A stretch of DNA of 64,000 nucleotides from Candidatus Mesenet endosymbiont of Agriotes lineatus (lineage in GTDB: Bacteria; Pseudomonadota; Alphaproteobacteria; Rickettsiales; Anaplasmataceae): positions 186,001 through 250,000 of the forward strand of contig NZ_OZ026454.1 of the NCBI RefSeq assembly GCF_964019585.1. The letters are read 5' to 3'. Under the pieces are notes generated by a model, which did not search any database, was not told where the DNA came from, and saw nothing but the letters and a program-made list of their open reading frames with translations. The position numbers and the translations under genes were made by a program. Shown here piece after piece: positions 1-10,038 of this stretch. The stretch's first letter is position 1; each line of letters starts with the position of its first letter.

Positions 1-388
1 CAAATCCGGCCATCTGATGAGCCATAAGCCCCATACTAGTTGCTCCAAGCATCATCCCATAAGTTGCAGAACCAGTATCATAGCTACCCCAATTATTACT
101 TCCTCTACTTAAGTCGCGAAAATTCTTAGCACTACAGCAAATTATAAGCAAAGCACAATCCTTTACCCACTTTTGATTTTGCTGGGTCAAACAATCAAAC
201 AACTCATTCCATGAGTTCAGGTTTTTTTGTTTATTGCAAATTACATATCTCCAAGGTTCATCCCCATAGCATGATGGGGCCCACCGTGCTGCCTCAATTA
301 GCATATCAATTTGCTCTTGAGTAACAACTTTTGCTCCATCATAAGAACGTCCGCTGTACCTTTTAGTTATTAAATCTAGTAAATCCAC
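1..388 (-). CDS. Nitroreductase family protein (3' end outside window)
   Basis: This is the N-terminal 129 codons of a gene whose 3' end lies beyond the left edge. The translation begins (GTG at 388) with a DLLDLITKRYSGRSYDG segment, followed by EAARWAPSCYGDEPWRYV. This is the N-terminal FMN-binding pattern of nitroreductases (R-x-S-x-R plus the A-P-S-x-x-x-x-P-W loop). Members reduce nitro compounds or quinones with NAD(P)H and are soluble homodimers. The later stretch SATYGMMLGATSMGLMAHQMAGF matches the helix that lines the flavin site. No ATG lies upstream in frame, so GTG is the likely start. The physiological substrate cannot be told from the sequence. Confidence 0.8.
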   Translation of the reverse strand, partial: MDLLDLITKRYSGRSYDGAKVVTQEQIDMLIEAARWAPSCYGDEPWRYVICNKQKNLNSWNELFDCLTQQNQKWVKDCALLIICCSAKNFRDLSRGSNNWGSYDTGSATYGMMLGATSMGLMAHQMAGF

Positions 389-493
389 TATAAAAATAAA
401 AATTATAACATTACTTTAGTATAGTTGTATTAATTTAAATTAAATCTATCAGATACTTAATGAAGTTTAACATATTGACAAATTCTCTTTTTC

Positions 494-632
494 TTATCTT
501 GATTTGCTTGCTTCTGTATCACTAATACTTATATGTTCTGGAACTGTTAAAGATTTCAATTCTATTATATTTTTTGGTATTCTAGTAGGTACATATCCCC
601 CAATATTTATCTCTGCTCCAATTTTATTGCAT
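494..632 (-). pseudogene. Possible coding remnant
   Basis: Between the nitroreductase and the ANK gene the minus strand holds about 43 open codons, reading KIGAEINIGGYVPTRIPKNI and on to SISDTEASKSR before TAA. The composition looks protein-like but there is no start and a stop lies just upstream in frame. It may be the decayed C-terminus of an older gene. I do not recognise the family. The rest of 391-749 shows nothing else I can support. Confidence 0.3.
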
Positions 633-749
633 GGAAAGTTTGTTTAGTTCTGATATGATATCATTGTAATTCTACTTATTTCACATACTTTCTTACTTTG
701 GTTAATGCTTCTTGCATAACATGGTAGGCTATCTATAGATAATGTTTAT

Positions 750-2144
750 TTAGCGTTTAATAAATGAACCATAAATTCCAATTGTAGTTGATTCATCTAA
801 AACTTGCCTTATATCGGTCATTAACCTATCCATTGACCTATTGATTCTTTTTTCGCTACATTCTTTTTCATTATTAACACTAATATTAATATCCTTACAG
901 ACTAAAGCAAGATTTTGTAAGTCTTTAGCACTTAAATATTGAGCTATGTTTCCAGCTGCATCATGAAAATTATTGTTGTGACATTGTTTTTCTGGAAGTG
1001 CATCATCTATATTTTTGGTTAAAAATGGCATTATTTTATAGAAACATTGTTTTATCCATAGAAGTATTTTTCTTATTGTACTTAACTTAGGGCTAAGCTT
1101 AATATTTTTATATCCTATATTCATTAAGCTACTTACAGCTTCAGTTTTACATTCCTTTATTTTGTATGCTTGTTTAGTCTTTGATGCTATATGTTTCTCA
1201 AAATCGTACAAGTATTTAGGTATAAAAGATAATTGTTCGTTAGAACTGCAACGTTCTTTAATTTCCTGTAGATCCTTAATTAATGCTTCTTTATTATTTA
1301 TTAAAGGTAAAATGGCTTCTTTTATATTTCCATCTTTATGTGCTTTTATCAGTCTACCAAAGTGAGGCATCCCTTTTATTTGCTTAAATTCTGCTAAACA
1401 GCTAGTAAGTTTAGGTTTTCTATTTATTTCCCATCTATCTTCTGCACTTATATCAGCGCCATAAAGCAGAAGTAGGAAGAGGATTTTTACATATCCATAT
1501 TCAGCAGCCAGGTGTAGAGATGTGTTACCATTTTTACTTTTAGTATTAACATCTGCTCCATTTTTAAGAAGAAGCTGAGCTACTTCTATATGTCCTCCTT
1601 TAGCAGCCCAGTGTAGAGGTGTCCGACCATAATTATCTTGAGTATGAACACCTGCTCCTTTTTCAATAAGAAGCTGAGCTACTTCTATATGTCCTTCTTC
1701 AGCAGCATAGTGTAGAGGTATTTCACCATAATAATCTTGAGCATGAACATCTGCCCCTTTTTCAATAAGAAGCTTAACTACTTCTTCATGTCCTTTTTCA
1801 GCAGCCCAGTATAGAGGTGTCTGACCACAATAATCTTGAGCATGAACATCTGCTTTGTGTTGAAGAAGAAGCGTAATTACATTCGTGTGTCCCTTTTCAG
1901 CAGCACAGTGTAGAGGTGTCTGACCACATTTATTTTGAGCATGAACATCTGCTTTGTGTTGAAGAAGAAGCGTAATTACATTCGTGTGTCCCTTTGCAGC
2001 AGCATAGTGTAGAGGTATATCACTATCACCATACGTATCTGTAGCATTAACATTTTCTCCTTGATTCAAAAGAGACTGAACTTTTTCTATCTCTCCATTT
2101 CGACTAGCTTGTAGTAATTCTGCACCACCATCTAAACCTAACAT
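750..2144 (-). CDS. Ankyrin-repeat protein with C-terminal F-box-like segment
   Basis: 464 residues. Residues about 8-245 are ANK repeats of 33 residues with the usual TPLHxAAxxGHxxVxxLLLxxGADV pattern. Two neighbouring repeats are nearly identical even in DNA. After the repeats comes a non-ANK region (about residues 255-335, ending in SSNEQLSFIP) that is clearly related to the C-terminal part of the ANK protein at 34793. Near the end, IAQYLSAKDLQNLALVCKDI is a good F-box-like half (YLS-x-x-D-L-x-x-L-x-x-VCK). ANK plus F-box or PRANC architecture is known from intracellular bacteria and poxviruses, where it recruits host SCF ubiquitin ligase. A secreted effector role here is inference. Start: ATG preceded by AGGGGATAGTT. 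An upstream promoter is visible. Confidence 0.9.
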   Translation of the reverse strand: MLGLDGGAELLQASRNGEIEKVQSLLNQGENVNATDTYGDSDIPLHYAAAKGHTNVITLLLQHKADVHAQNKCGQTPLHCAAEKGHTNVITLLLQHKADVHAQDYCGQTPLYWAAEKGHEEVVKLLIEKGADVHAQDYYGEIPLHYAAEEGHIEVAQLLIEKGAGVHTQDNYGRTPLHWAAKGGHIEVAQLLLKNGADVNTKSKNGNTSLHLAAEYGYVKILFLLLLYGADISAEDRWEINRKPKLTSCLAEFKQIKGMPHFGRLIKAHKDGNIKEAILPLINNKEALIKDLQEIKERCSSNEQLSFIPKYLYDFEKHIASKTKQAYKIKECKTEAVSSLMNIGYKNIKLSPKLSTIRKILLWIKQCFYKIMPFLTKNIDDALPEKQCHNNNFHDAAGNIAQYLSAKDLQNLALVCKDINISVNNEKECSEKRINRSMDRLMTDIRQVLDESTTIGIYGSFIKR

Positions 2145-2179
2145 AACTATCCCCTAACTGTTTTTACAATATAATTAAA

Positions 2180-2208
2180 ATATTAGTATATATTTTTACT
2201 TTAGTCAA
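2180..2208 (-). promoter_or_regulatory. Candidate promoter of the ANK gene at 750-2144
   Basis: On the minus strand TTGACT (2203-2208) and TAATAT (2180-2185) are separated by exactly 17 bases. They match the sigma-70 consensus in five of six positions each, and lie 36-64 bases upstream of the ATG. No other gene would use it in this direction. Confidence 0.55.
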
Positions 2209-2262
2209 TACTTTGGCAACATAGACATCAGTTATTCATACTTTATTTACAGTAAAGATTTT

Positions 2263-3357
2263 TTACGTATTAAACCTAAAGTGTATTATATCTCCATCTT
2301 GGACAATGTATTCTTTGCCTTCAAATCTCGATTTTCCAGCATCTTTACATCCTGCTTCGCCACCATATTGCAGATAATCTTCAAAACTGATCGTCTCTGC
2401 TTTTATAAATCCCCTTTCAAAGTCACTATGAATCACTCCTGCTGCTTTTTCTGCCATTATACCATTTTGTATTGGCCATGCTCGAGCTTCCTTTGGCCCA
2501 ATAGTAAAAAATGTTATCATATTCAGCATGTTATACATAATTTTCACTATGGAATCTAAACCTGATTCTTTTAAACCAAATTCAGACAAAAAGCCTGCTT
2601 TTTCTTCTTCACTTTCAAGACTAGCGATTTCTGCTTCTAGCTTTGCTGAAACGCAGCAGTAACTACTGCCAGTTTCATTTGCCATCTTTTTTACACTCCT
2701 AGACAGTTCATTTCCACTAATGATATTAGTATCTTCAACATTGCAAACATACATAATGGGCTTAGTTGTCAAAAGCTGAAGCAGCTTTATTTCTCCTTCG
2801 TTTAGATATCCTAAATTTCTTGCTGGTTTACCATTTTTGAGCACTTCAAGTATTTCCAGCATTAAATCTAAAGTCTTTTTAGATTCTTTATTGCCAGATT
2901 TTATTCCTTTTTGTAACTGTGGGAGCCTGCGTTCTATGTTGTCAATATCCGCTAAAATTAACTCCATTTCTATGGTTTCAGCATCAGATATAGGATCTAT
3001 GTCATTATGAACATGAGGAACGTCACTATCTTCAAAGCAGCGCAGCAGGTGAATAATTGCATCAACTTCTCTAATATGACTTAAAAACTTATTGCCCAGG
3101 CCCTCACCCTTACTTGCACCTTTAACCAGGCCTGCAATATCTACAACTTCAAGTTGATTATATATAACTTTTTGAGATCCGGCAATTTTTGCAAGCTCTA
3201 TTAAGCGTTTATCTTTTATTGCCACACGTCCCACATTTGGCTCTATAGTACAAAATGGATAATTTGCAGCTTCAGCCAGTACAGTTTGAGTAAGGGCGTT
3301 AAATAGAGTTGATTTTCCTATATTTGGCAGGCCAACTATACCACAATTAACGCTCAT
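2263..3357 (-). CDS. ychF: Redox-regulated ATPase YchF (Obg-like)
   Basis: 364 residues, the normal family length. The P-loop GLPNIGKST lies at residues 9-17, the G3 motif reads DIAGL, and the G4 position has NVED instead of NKxD. That change is the family hallmark and explains its preference for ATP over GTP. The C-terminus (about 280-364) is the TGS domain, with the EDYLQYGGEAGCKDAGKSRFEGKEY region split here as EDYLQYGGE and RFEGKEYIV. YchF associates with ribosomes and takes part in stress responses. It lies 26 bases downstream of ftsH on the same strand, probably in one transcript. Confidence 0.96.
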   Translation of the reverse strand: MSVNCGIVGLPNIGKSTLFNALTQTVLAEAANYPFCTIEPNVGRVAIKDKRLIELAKIAGSQKVIYNQLEVVDIAGLVKGASKGEGLGNKFLSHIREVDAIIHLLRCFEDSDVPHVHNDIDPISDAETIEMELILADIDNIERRLPQLQKGIKSGNKESKKTLDLMLEILEVLKNGKPARNLGYLNEGEIKLLQLLTTKPIMYVCNVEDTNIISGNELSRSVKKMANETGSSYCCVSAKLEAEIASLESEEEKAGFLSEFGLKESGLDSIVKIMYNMLNMITFFTIGPKEARAWPIQNGIMAEKAAGVIHSDFERGFIKAETISFEDYLQYGGEAGCKDAGKSRFEGKEYIVQDGDIIHFRFNT

Positions 3358-3383
3358 AATAACATTACAAAATTAGTAGTATA

Positions 3384-5237
3384 TCAGCCTTTTAAAGGTA
3401 GTGAAGACCTTTTTATCTCTTCGCCTGTTTCTTCATCTTTTATGACAATCTCCTTGCCATCGAAGATATCCTTAATATCATCACCAGTTAAAGTTTCAAA
3501 TTTTAATAGATTAGAAGCAATTAGTTCCAACTTATCTTTATGTTCCGTAAGAATATTTTTAGCTTTATCATAGCACATAGAGATAATGTTTTTTACTTCT
3601 TGATCTATAAGCTCTGCAGTACTATCAGAAATCACCTCACTGCTGCTTTCTCTGGTGATATTTTCTCTACTGTGATCCAGTGGTCCAACCTTATCACTCA
3701 TGCCCCATTTTATCACCATAGCACGCGATATAGCAGTTGCTTGCTTGATATCTGATGAAGCACCACTGGTAACTTTATCTGGGCCAAAAATAAGCTCTTC
3801 CGCAACTCTTCCCCCCATGGCAACAGTTATGTCAGCGATCATCTTTTCTCTCGTATGAGATACTCTATCTGTTTCTGGAAGACGCATAACGAGCCCTAAA
3901 CTTCTTCCTCTTGGAATAATAGTTGCTTTATGTATCGGATCAGAGGCTGGACTATAAAAAGCTACAACTGCATGGCCTGCCTCATGGTAAGCAGTCAACT
4001 GTTTTTCTTCATCTGTCATTATCAAAGAACGTCTTTCTGCTCCCATCATCACTTTATCGCGTGCATATTCAAAATCTGCCATAGTTACCACTTTTTGATC
4101 TCTTCTGGCAGCTATAAGAGATGCTTCATTTACTAAATTTGCCAGATCAGCCCCACAAAATCCAGGAGTGCCCCTTGCAACTATTCTGATATTAACATTT
4201 GGTGCCAAAGGTATATGTTTGGCATGTACATTTAGTATTTTCTCACGTCCGTTAATATCTGGTGCAGATATAGTAACTTGTCTATCAAAACGTCCAGGCC
4301 TAAGCAGTGCTGGATCTAAAACATCTGGACGGTTAGTAGCAGCAATAATTATCACTCCATCGTTAGATTCAAAACCATCCATCTCAACAAGTAGTTGGTT
4401 TAAAGTTTGTTCTCTTTCATCATTCCCGCCACCAAGCCCAATGCCACGATGCCGACCTACTGCGTCTATTTCATCAATAAAAATTATGCAAGGCGCACTT
4501 TTTTTTCCTTGGTCGAACATATCACGAACACGACTAGCCCCAACTCCAACAAACATTTCAACAAAATCAGAACCAGAAATACTAAAAAACGGTACTTTTG
4601 CTTCACCTGCAATTGCTCGTGCAAGCAAAGTCTTACCAGTTCCTGGGGGGCCAACCAGCAAACACCCCTTTGGTATCTTACCACCAAGTGATTGGAACTT
4701 TTGTCTATGTTTTAAGAAGTCAACAATTTCTATTAACTCCTCTTTTGCTTCATCTATACCAGCAACATCATCAAATGTAACTCTTTTTTTATTGTCTGTC
4801 ATCAGCCGAGCTCTGGACTTACCAAAGCTAATAGTCCTATTGCCACCAGCTTGCATCTGCTTTAAAAAAACAAACCATACTATGATAAGTAAAAACATAG
4901 GAAACCATGATATTAGCACGCTGCCAATCAAACCTAAAAAGGATTCACCAGTTGAGAAACTGAAGTTTACTTGTTTATCATGGAGCATTTTTATCAAGTC
5001 ATTATAGATTATGCCACTTGAGATAAAGCTTGAACCATCTTTTAACTTTCCCTCAATACTGTTTTGTTTAATTGCGACACTTTCAATTTCATTGCCATCA
5101 AGCTTATTGAGAAAACTAGAGAAAGGTAAATTGATGTTACTTTTACTTAGAATTCCCCCATTTAATTGAAAATATACAACCGCAACAATAGTGATGATAA
5201 CTAGCCAAATCAGTAAACCTTCAAAAATTTTTCTCAT
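3384..5237 (-). CDS. ftsH: ATP-dependent zinc metalloprotease FtsH
   Basis: 617 residues. Membrane segments at about 7-23 and 102-125 flank a small periplasmic domain. The AAA module has Walker A GPPGTGKT (196-203) and Walker B IIFIDEID (251-258), with the SRH arginine region [19 protein letters not shown]. The zinc-binding HEAGH is at 418-422. FtsH pulls out and degrades misassembled membrane proteins and some cytosolic regulators. Its ATG overlaps the tilS stop by four bases (ATGA), so the two are translationally coupled. The tilS-ftsH order is a conserved bacterial pairing. Confidence 0.97.
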   Translation of the reverse strand: MRKIFEGLLIWLVIITIVAVVYFQLNGGILSKSNINLPFSSFLNKLDGNEIESVAIKQNSIEGKLKDGSSFISSGIIYNDLIKMLHDKQVNFSFSTGESFLGLIGSVLISWFPMFLLIIVWFVFLKQMQAGGNRTISFGKSRARLMTDNKKRVTFDDVAGIDEAKEELIEIVDFLKHRQKFQSLGGKIPKGCLLVGPPGTGKTLLARAIAGEAKVPFFSISGSDFVEMFVGVGASRVRDMFDQGKKSAPCIIFIDEIDAVGRHRGIGLGGGNDEREQTLNQLLVEMDGFESNDGVIIIAATNRPDVLDPALLRPGRFDRQVTISAPDINGREKILNVHAKHIPLAPNVNIRIVARGTPGFCGADLANLVNEASLIAARRDQKVVTMADFEYARDKVMMGAERRSLIMTDEEKQLTAYHEAGHAVVAFYSPASDPIHKATIIPRGRSLGLVMRLPETDRVSHTREKMIADITVAMGGRVAEELIFGPDKVTSGASSDIKQATAISRAMVIKWGMSDKVGPLDHSRENITRESSSEVISDSTAELIDQEVKNIISMCYDKAKNILTEHKDKLELIASNLLKFETLTGDDIKDIFDGKEIVIKDEETGEEIKRSSLPLKG

Positions 5238-6526
5238 GTAAAGATCTCCTCATCCATATTGTTTATATAACACATTATATTTTCTTTAACTAGATGACTA
5301 CTAATTGAAAAACCTACATTGTCATGATTTATATGTGGGTAGGCAAGTATTTTTTCACCTTTTACAAGAATAGGTAAAGAACGTATTATCTTGTGATGAT
5401 ATTTTTTTAAATGTTCTGGTAATTGAGGATGTGTTTTTAGAGTTGTTATGGTTACAATCTGATTGCATGAAATATTTCTTATTTTACATAAAAATCTGTT
5501 ATCCCATTTATATTCAATAGTTTTATTTCGCTTCAGTTCTATTTCTCTATCCACAATTTTTGCAACTTCTCTTATAATTATTATATTATCTTCGTTTTTC
5601 GTTATTGTGCAGCCATGTAGTGTATGACTTTTTTCATAATGCCCTTGCCATATTTGACTAAATACATTGCCAAAACCGCTATAACGTGGTTTGTAGTACT
5701 TGCCCCCTATTGCCATTAAAGAATAAACAAGCACTCTTGTAGCTATTTCTTCTGGTAATTGGTAAAGTTTAGCTAATTTTATTTCAATGTAACCTAAAGC
5801 AGATACAGTCACGCATTGATCAAATGCAATTTTTGTATAATGCATTAGCGCAGTAAGTGCTCTTCTCATATGCATACTAGTTAAGCAAATTCGCTTAATT
5901 AATACCTCTGGATTTTCACTAGTTTTAAGGAAATTGCGGTATATAGTGCGCTTATACTTGTTATCCTGATTGCTTGGGTCTTCCATCCATTTTATATTGT
6001 GGCTTAATGCATACTCTGTTAAAACTTTGCGACTAAACATAAGTAGTGGCCTAAGTATGTAAATACCATTAAAAAAGCTCTTTTTGCTCATTGTGGATAA
6101 ACCATCTATACCACTACCACGCTCCAGTCTAATGAAAAAAGTTTCGGCTTGATCATCAAGGTTATGAGCAGTCAGAAGGTGTTTTATTTGATTTTGTTTG
6201 CACCACTGCGTTAATAGTTCGTACCTTGCTTTTCTTGCACGTGATTGTACATTGCTTTTGACTGTTTCCTTTGTTTCCCAGTTCAATATATGACATGAAA
6301 TACCCAATTGCTCTGCATGCCTTGAAACAAACAGAGCTTCTTCCTTTGCTTCTGGACGTAAATTGTGATTTACAGTCAGTACTACCGGTGTTTCTTTTTG
6401 CTTTTCTGCTGCCCACTGCGCTACAAGATGGAGTAGAACCGTGCTATCTATTCCCCCCGAGACAGCAATAGCAAATTTTTGCTTTAATTTGAAGCTATCA
6501 ATTACATTGGCAAATCTTAATTTCAT
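5234..6526 (-). CDS. tilS: tRNA(Ile)-lysidine synthase TilS
   Basis: 430 residues. The N-terminal PP-loop motif SGGIDST is at residues 23-29 and the family segment HNLDDQAETFFIRLERGSG follows near residue 120. The C-terminal part is the substrate-binding extension (ending near NHDNVGFSISSHL). The enzyme uses ATP and lysine to convert C34 of the AUA-reading tRNA-Ile to lysidine, which fixes both codon and amino acid identity. It is essential. It is the first gene of the tilS-ftsH-ychF block. Confidence 0.95.
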   Translation of the reverse strand: MKLRFANVIDSFKLKQKFAIAVSGGIDSTVLLHLVAQWAAEKQKETPVVLTVNHNLRPEAKEEALFVSRHAEQLGISCHILNWETKETVKSNVQSRARKARYELLTQWCKQNQIKHLLTAHNLDDQAETFFIRLERGSGIDGLSTMSKKSFFNGIYILRPLLMFSRKVLTEYALSHNIKWMEDPSNQDNKYKRTIYRNFLKTSENPEVLIKRICLTSMHMRRALTALMHYTKIAFDQCVTVSALGYIEIKLAKLYQLPEEIATRVLVYSLMAIGGKYYKPRYSGFGNVFSQIWQGHYEKSHTLHGCTITKNEDNIIIIREVAKIVDREIELKRNKTIEYKWDNRFLCKIRNISCNQIVTITTLKTHPQLPEHLKKYHHKIIRSLPILVKGEKILAYPHINHDNVGFSISSHLVKENIMCYINNMDEEIFT

Positions 6527-6610
6527 GTTTTGAGTAATTTTTATAGCATAATTAGCATATTAGCTATATAACCTTGGAAGTGATTTATTATAATACATAG
6601 AAGGTTATTT

Positions 6611-7222
6611 ATGGATAAAAAAAGACTAAGTCGTACTATTGTACTGAAAATTTTAGAAAGAGTAAAAAGAGACTTATCTATGGTTTGTATAGCAAGTGAT
6701 CAGCATGAAATCCAGTACCTAAAAAGCAAAGTATATAACTATATTGATAAATTAGGAACTGATCATATTAATAATGAAGATAGTTGTGGAAAAACTATTT
6801 TAGATCTAATTATAGAAGTTGATAGTAAAGGTCAGAGTAGATTGAATAATCCCATACTAATAGAATTGGAAAAGTATGCTAAAAATCATGGTGCAATAAG
6901 GGAAGAGTTCTCACCATTTGAAATAGAAAGATATATTTTTCGTTCATGTAAAAGAGCAAGAATAGAAGATATGTCACCACCTGAAAGAGAGGAATACATA
7001 TCTAATTTAAGCAAAAGAGTAATAGATAATGTAAATACTTATTCACTTGAAAGAATAGAAAATAGAGATTTTTTTACTTTCTGCATTGCATCTCTTGCTA
7101 TAGCTACAGCTTTAGCTATACATTCAAATAACCACAACAGAGATAGGCTGGAACATATCCCTAATACAATTCTAGAACAAGCTAACACAAGTATGTTGTC
7201 AGCAACCACAAAAGAGCACTAG
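6611..7222 (+). CDS. Unknown protein with one C-terminal membrane segment
   Basis: 203 residues that I do not recognise. The first about 150 residues are charged and look helical. A single hydrophobic stretch (FFTFCIASLAIATALAIHS, about 153-171) is followed by a short polar tail. The segment NEDSCGKTILDLIIEVDSK resembles a lone degenerate ANK unit, but I would not call it one. The start ATG has only a weak GG upstream. It is convergent with the next gene, and a hairpin lies between them. Likely a Wolbachia-restricted protein. Confidence 0.6.
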   Translation: MDKKRLSRTIVLKILERVKRDLSMVCIASDQHEIQYLKSKVYNYIDKLGTDHINNEDSCGKTILDLIIEVDSKGQSRLNNPILIELEKYAKNHGAIREEFSPFEIERYIFRSCKRARIEDMSPPEREEYISNLSKRVIDNVNTYSLERIENRDFFTFCIASLAIATALAIHSNNHNRDRLEHIPNTILEQANTSMLSATTKEH

Positions 7223-7304
7223 CAAACTCTGACCTTAGTAATTTTATTTTCTTATTTTATATATTAAATTTAATCTTTAATATTGATGGCTAAAACAAAA
7301 ACAG

Positions 7305-7335
7305 AGTATAGTAAAGATGCTACCTTTACTATACT
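7305..7335 (-). terminator. Hairpin terminator between convergent genes
   Basis: AGTATAGTAAAG (7305-7316) and CTTTACTATACT (7324-7335) form a perfect 12-bp stem with a 7-base loop. Read on the minus strand it is followed by CTCTGTTTTTGTTTT, a fair U-tract, so it best fits as the terminator of the gene at 7379-7777. It could also stop transcription from 6611-7222. Confidence 0.6.
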
Positions 7336-7378
7336 GAAAATCAGTGAACTACTAAAAAATAAGAAAATCTTTAATTCA

Positions 7379-7777
7379 TTAAGAACAGCTGATAAATTGA
7401 CTATAATCTATATTTATAAGGTTGATATCTTCATTATCTTTTTCAACACCTATAATATTAAACATATCTGGGTTAGATAACGAATTGCGAAGCTGTTCGA
7501 ATTGATCTTTGCCTACATGTGAAAATATCAACCCTATAGTATCTGCAACACCTGGTTCTTCCTTGTAATATTTTAAATTAACATCATCAAACTTAGCTTG
7601 TACTTTTATATTGTTATCATTTGTACGATCATCATATTCTGTGATTTCTAATGTTTGATTTTTGTATCCTATAATGACATGTTGATCAGCAATACCTATA
7701 TTATTACAGCCTATTGGTACAATTGGTACCATGTTGTATGTATCAACAGCAACATCAATAAATTCTATATTAGACAT
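7379..7777 (-). CDS. Unknown small acidic protein
   Basis: 132 residues, acidic, with no membrane segment, signal peptide or familiar motif. The start is well supported: ATG follows GGGGGATTAA, the same G-run leader seen before several other Wolbachia-type genes in this window (14219, 34793, 39662, 49162). A terminator-like hairpin lies 44 bases past the stop. No function can be assigned. A small open stretch on the other strand (7283-7480) overlaps its 3' end and is less convincing. Confidence 0.65.
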   Translation of the reverse strand: MSNIEFIDVAVDTYNMVPIVPIGCNNIGIADQHVIIGYKNQTLEITEYDDRTNDNNIKVQAKFDDVNLKYYKEEPGVADTIGLIFSHVGKDQFEQLRNSLSNPDMFNIIGVEKDNEDINLINIDYSQFISCS

Positions 7778-7862
7778 TTAATCCCCCGTTTTATTAATAT
7801 TATCTATGATAACAGGAAGAAGTAAAAAAAGATCAAACGACATTTCTAAATTTTCTTAGGTT

Positions 7863-7877
7863 CTCTGCTTTGCAGAG
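7863..7877 (+). other. Short perfect hairpin upstream of gltX
   Basis: CTCTGC-TTT-GCAGAG, a 6-bp GC-rich stem with a 3-base loop, sits 60 bases ahead of the gltX start and behind the diverging gene at 7777. There is no U-tract. It could be a small leader structure or chance. Confidence 0.3.
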
Positions 7878-7936
7878 TATGACAAGAATCTAAATACAAG
7901 CTATATTACGTTATTATAACTTATTGAGAAGTAAAG

Positions 7937-9244
7937 ATGTTAACTCGTTTTGCACCTAGCCCAACTGGTTATTTGCATGTTGGTAATATACGCACAGCTT
8001 TGGTTTGTTACCTTTATGCATACAGCTGTGGTGGCAAATTACTACTACGCTTTGATGATACTGATATTGAGCGCTCAAATGCTACGTACATAGATAACAT
8101 CATAGAAGATTTAAAATGGCTTGGTATCGAAATAGATTCAAGCTTTAAACAATCTGAGAGATTTGATCGTTATAATGAAGTATTTTCTTCTCTAATGAAA
8201 GAAGGACATATTTACGCCTGCTATGAAAGCAAAGAGGAATTAGACATCAAACGCAAAATGCAACTAAAGCAAGGATTGCCGCCAATCTATGGTAGAAGCT
8301 CTTTAACACTATTGTCTCAGCAGCAAGAGCAATATGAAAGGAAGCCTTATTTTCGCTTTAAGTTAGACGAAAATGCAATTATCTCTTGGAATGATGAGAT
8401 ACGAGGTGAAGTAAAATTTTTAGTAAAAAACATAAGTGATCCAATCATAAAAAGAACTGATGGCAGCTATACATATATGCTTCCTTCTGCAATTGATGAT
8501 ATTGATTATAATATCACTCATATTATTCGTGGAGAAGATCATATCACTAACACTGCTGTGCAGATACATATTATGAACGTACTTAAAGCTAAGGTGCCAA
8601 AATTTGCTCATCTTTCTCTACTGCATATAGGTGAAGACAAGATATCTAAACGCAAAGGTGGTTTAAATATAAAATATTTAAAGGAGGATGGCCTTGAGTC
8701 TATGGCAATTAATAGCTATCTGGCAAAAATTGGTACGTCAGATGTAATTAAAGCGCAAACTAATATGAAATCTTTAGTAGAATCATTCTCTATTCAAAAG
8801 TTTAGCGCTGCATCGGTAAAATTTGATCTATCTGACGTATATAGGCTAAATGCAAAAATGCTTTCCAGTATGCCCTTTGAATTAGTTAAAGAGCGCCTAA
8901 ATTCAATACAATCTTCAGACTTTTGGTATTCAATTAGGGGTAATATAGAGAAATTTTCTGATATTGAAAAGTGGTGGAAAATATGCCGGGCAAATATTGA
9001 AACTGTTATTACAGATAAGGAATTGATAAATCTGGCACTTAGCTTGCTTCCAAAAGAAAAATGGGACGAAAACACTTGGACTAGGTGGGTAGACTCAATT
9101 ATGCCACAAGTTAAAATAAAGCGCAATGATCTGTTTATGCAACTACGTTTAGCTCTTACCGGATTTGATAGAGGTCCAAATTTAGCTAAGCTTTTACTTT
9201 TAATTGGCAGAGAACGTGTTATACTTAGGCTTAAAAATAATTAA
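7937..9244 (+). CDS. gltX: Glutamyl-tRNA synthetase
   Basis: 435 residues, class I synthetase. The HIGH-type motif is HVGN (14-17) inside [18 protein letters not shown], and the KMSKS-type motif is KISKRKG (235-241). It loads Glu on tRNA-Glu. Many alphaproteobacteria carry two gltX genes, one of which can charge tRNA-Gln with Glu for the amidotransferase route. Which copy this is cannot be told here. It is slightly short of the usual 460-480 residues in the C-terminal anticodon-binding region. It is followed by lepB after 34 bases. Confidence 0.95.
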   Translation: MLTRFAPSPTGYLHVGNIRTALVCYLYAYSCGGKLLLRFDDTDIERSNATYIDNIIEDLKWLGIEIDSSFKQSERFDRYNEVFSSLMKEGHIYACYESKEELDIKRKMQLKQGLPPIYGRSSLTLLSQQQEQYERKPYFRFKLDENAIISWNDEIRGEVKFLVKNISDPIIKRTDGSYTYMLPSAIDDIDYNITHIIRGEDHITNTAVQIHIMNVLKAKVPKFAHLSLLHIGEDKISKRKGGLNIKYLKEDGLESMAINSYLAKIGTSDVIKAQTNMKSLVESFSIQKFSAASVKFDLSDVYRLNAKMLSSMPFELVKERLNSIQSSDFWYSIRGNIEKFSDIEKWWKICRANIETVITDKELINLALSLLPKEKWDENTWTRWVDSIMPQVKIKRNDLFMQLRLALTGFDRGPNLAKLLLLIGRERVILRLKNN

Positions 9245-9278
9245 TCCATTTACTATACAATTATAAAAGGTTAGCCAA

Positions 9279-9989
9279 TTGAAAAGCCTCTGTAAGTGTC
9301 TTAAAAAAAAGACAGTATATCCATTCTTATTAGCAATATTTGTTGCTATTTTATTTCGTAGTTTATTATTTGAACCATTTCATATACCATCTGGCTCAAT
9401 GAAGAGTACTTTACTTGTTGGTGACTACATTTTTGTCAATAAATATGCTTATGGTTATAGTAGGTATTCTTTTCCTTTTGCTCCTAAAATATTTAAAGGT
9501 CGGGTTTTTTATCGCAAACCGCAGGCAGGTGATGTCGTTGTCTTTCGCCCAGTAGGCAAAGAAAACATTAATTACATAAAAAGGATTATAGGCCTTCCAG
9601 AAGATAAGGTACAATTAATTAATGGTGACTTATACATTAATAATAAGAAAATGAGGCATGAAAGAACTACCAATTTTGTTGATATAGATCGAAATGACAA
9701 TAAAGCTGTAGTTTCTCGTTATGAAGAAATTATCTATAACGGCAGAAAGTATGAAGTACTGAAATTAGATAAGCATTTTAATGATAATGTAAATAATACA
9801 CAGGTGTATACTGTACCTCAAAATCATTTTTTTGTTTTGGGAGACAACAGAGATAATTCACAAGATAGTAGATATATAGGGTTCATTCCTATGGAAAATT
9901 TAGTTGGTCGTGCTGAGATTGTTGCTTTGTCTTTTAAAAGTTGGTTACCTCCAAAATTAAGATTAGATAGGATATTGCATAAGATATAA
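9279..9989 (+). CDS. lepB: Signal peptidase I
   Basis: 236 residues, starting at TTG (no ATG nearby, and the family N-terminus fits). One membrane anchor spans about 14-31. The catalytic Ser40 sits in PSGSMKST and the catalytic Lys101 in NYIKRIIGLP. The box GDNRDNSQDSRYIGFIP near the C-terminus is typical. It cleaves signal peptides of Sec and Tat exported proteins on the periplasmic side. It lies between gltX and nuoI on the same strand. Confidence 0.95.
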   Translation: MKSLCKCLKKKTVYPFLLAIFVAILFRSLLFEPFHIPSGSMKSTLLVGDYIFVNKYAYGYSRYSFPFAPKIFKGRVFYRKPQAGDVVVFRPVGKENINYIKRIIGLPEDKVQLINGDLYINNKKMRHERTTNFVDIDRNDNKAVVSRYEEIIYNGRKYEVLKLDKHFNDNVNNTQVYTVPQNHFFVLGDNRDNSQDSRYIGFIPMENLVGRAEIVALSFKSWLPPKLRLDRILHKI

Positions 9990-10038
9990 ATTTTTTAATT
10001 ATACATTGTAAGAATACATATTGTAATTTGTGGTATAT

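Noticed and set aside
4168-5007. 279-codon open frame on the plus strand opposite ftsH
   Set aside because: It lies entirely antisense to a clearly conserved ftsH, shows low-complexity Ser/Pro content typical of shadow frames, and has no ribosome site.
7283-7480. 65-codon plus-strand frame between two unknown genes
   Set aside because: It contains the terminator hairpin and overlaps the better supported minus gene. The C-terminal half is a shadow.
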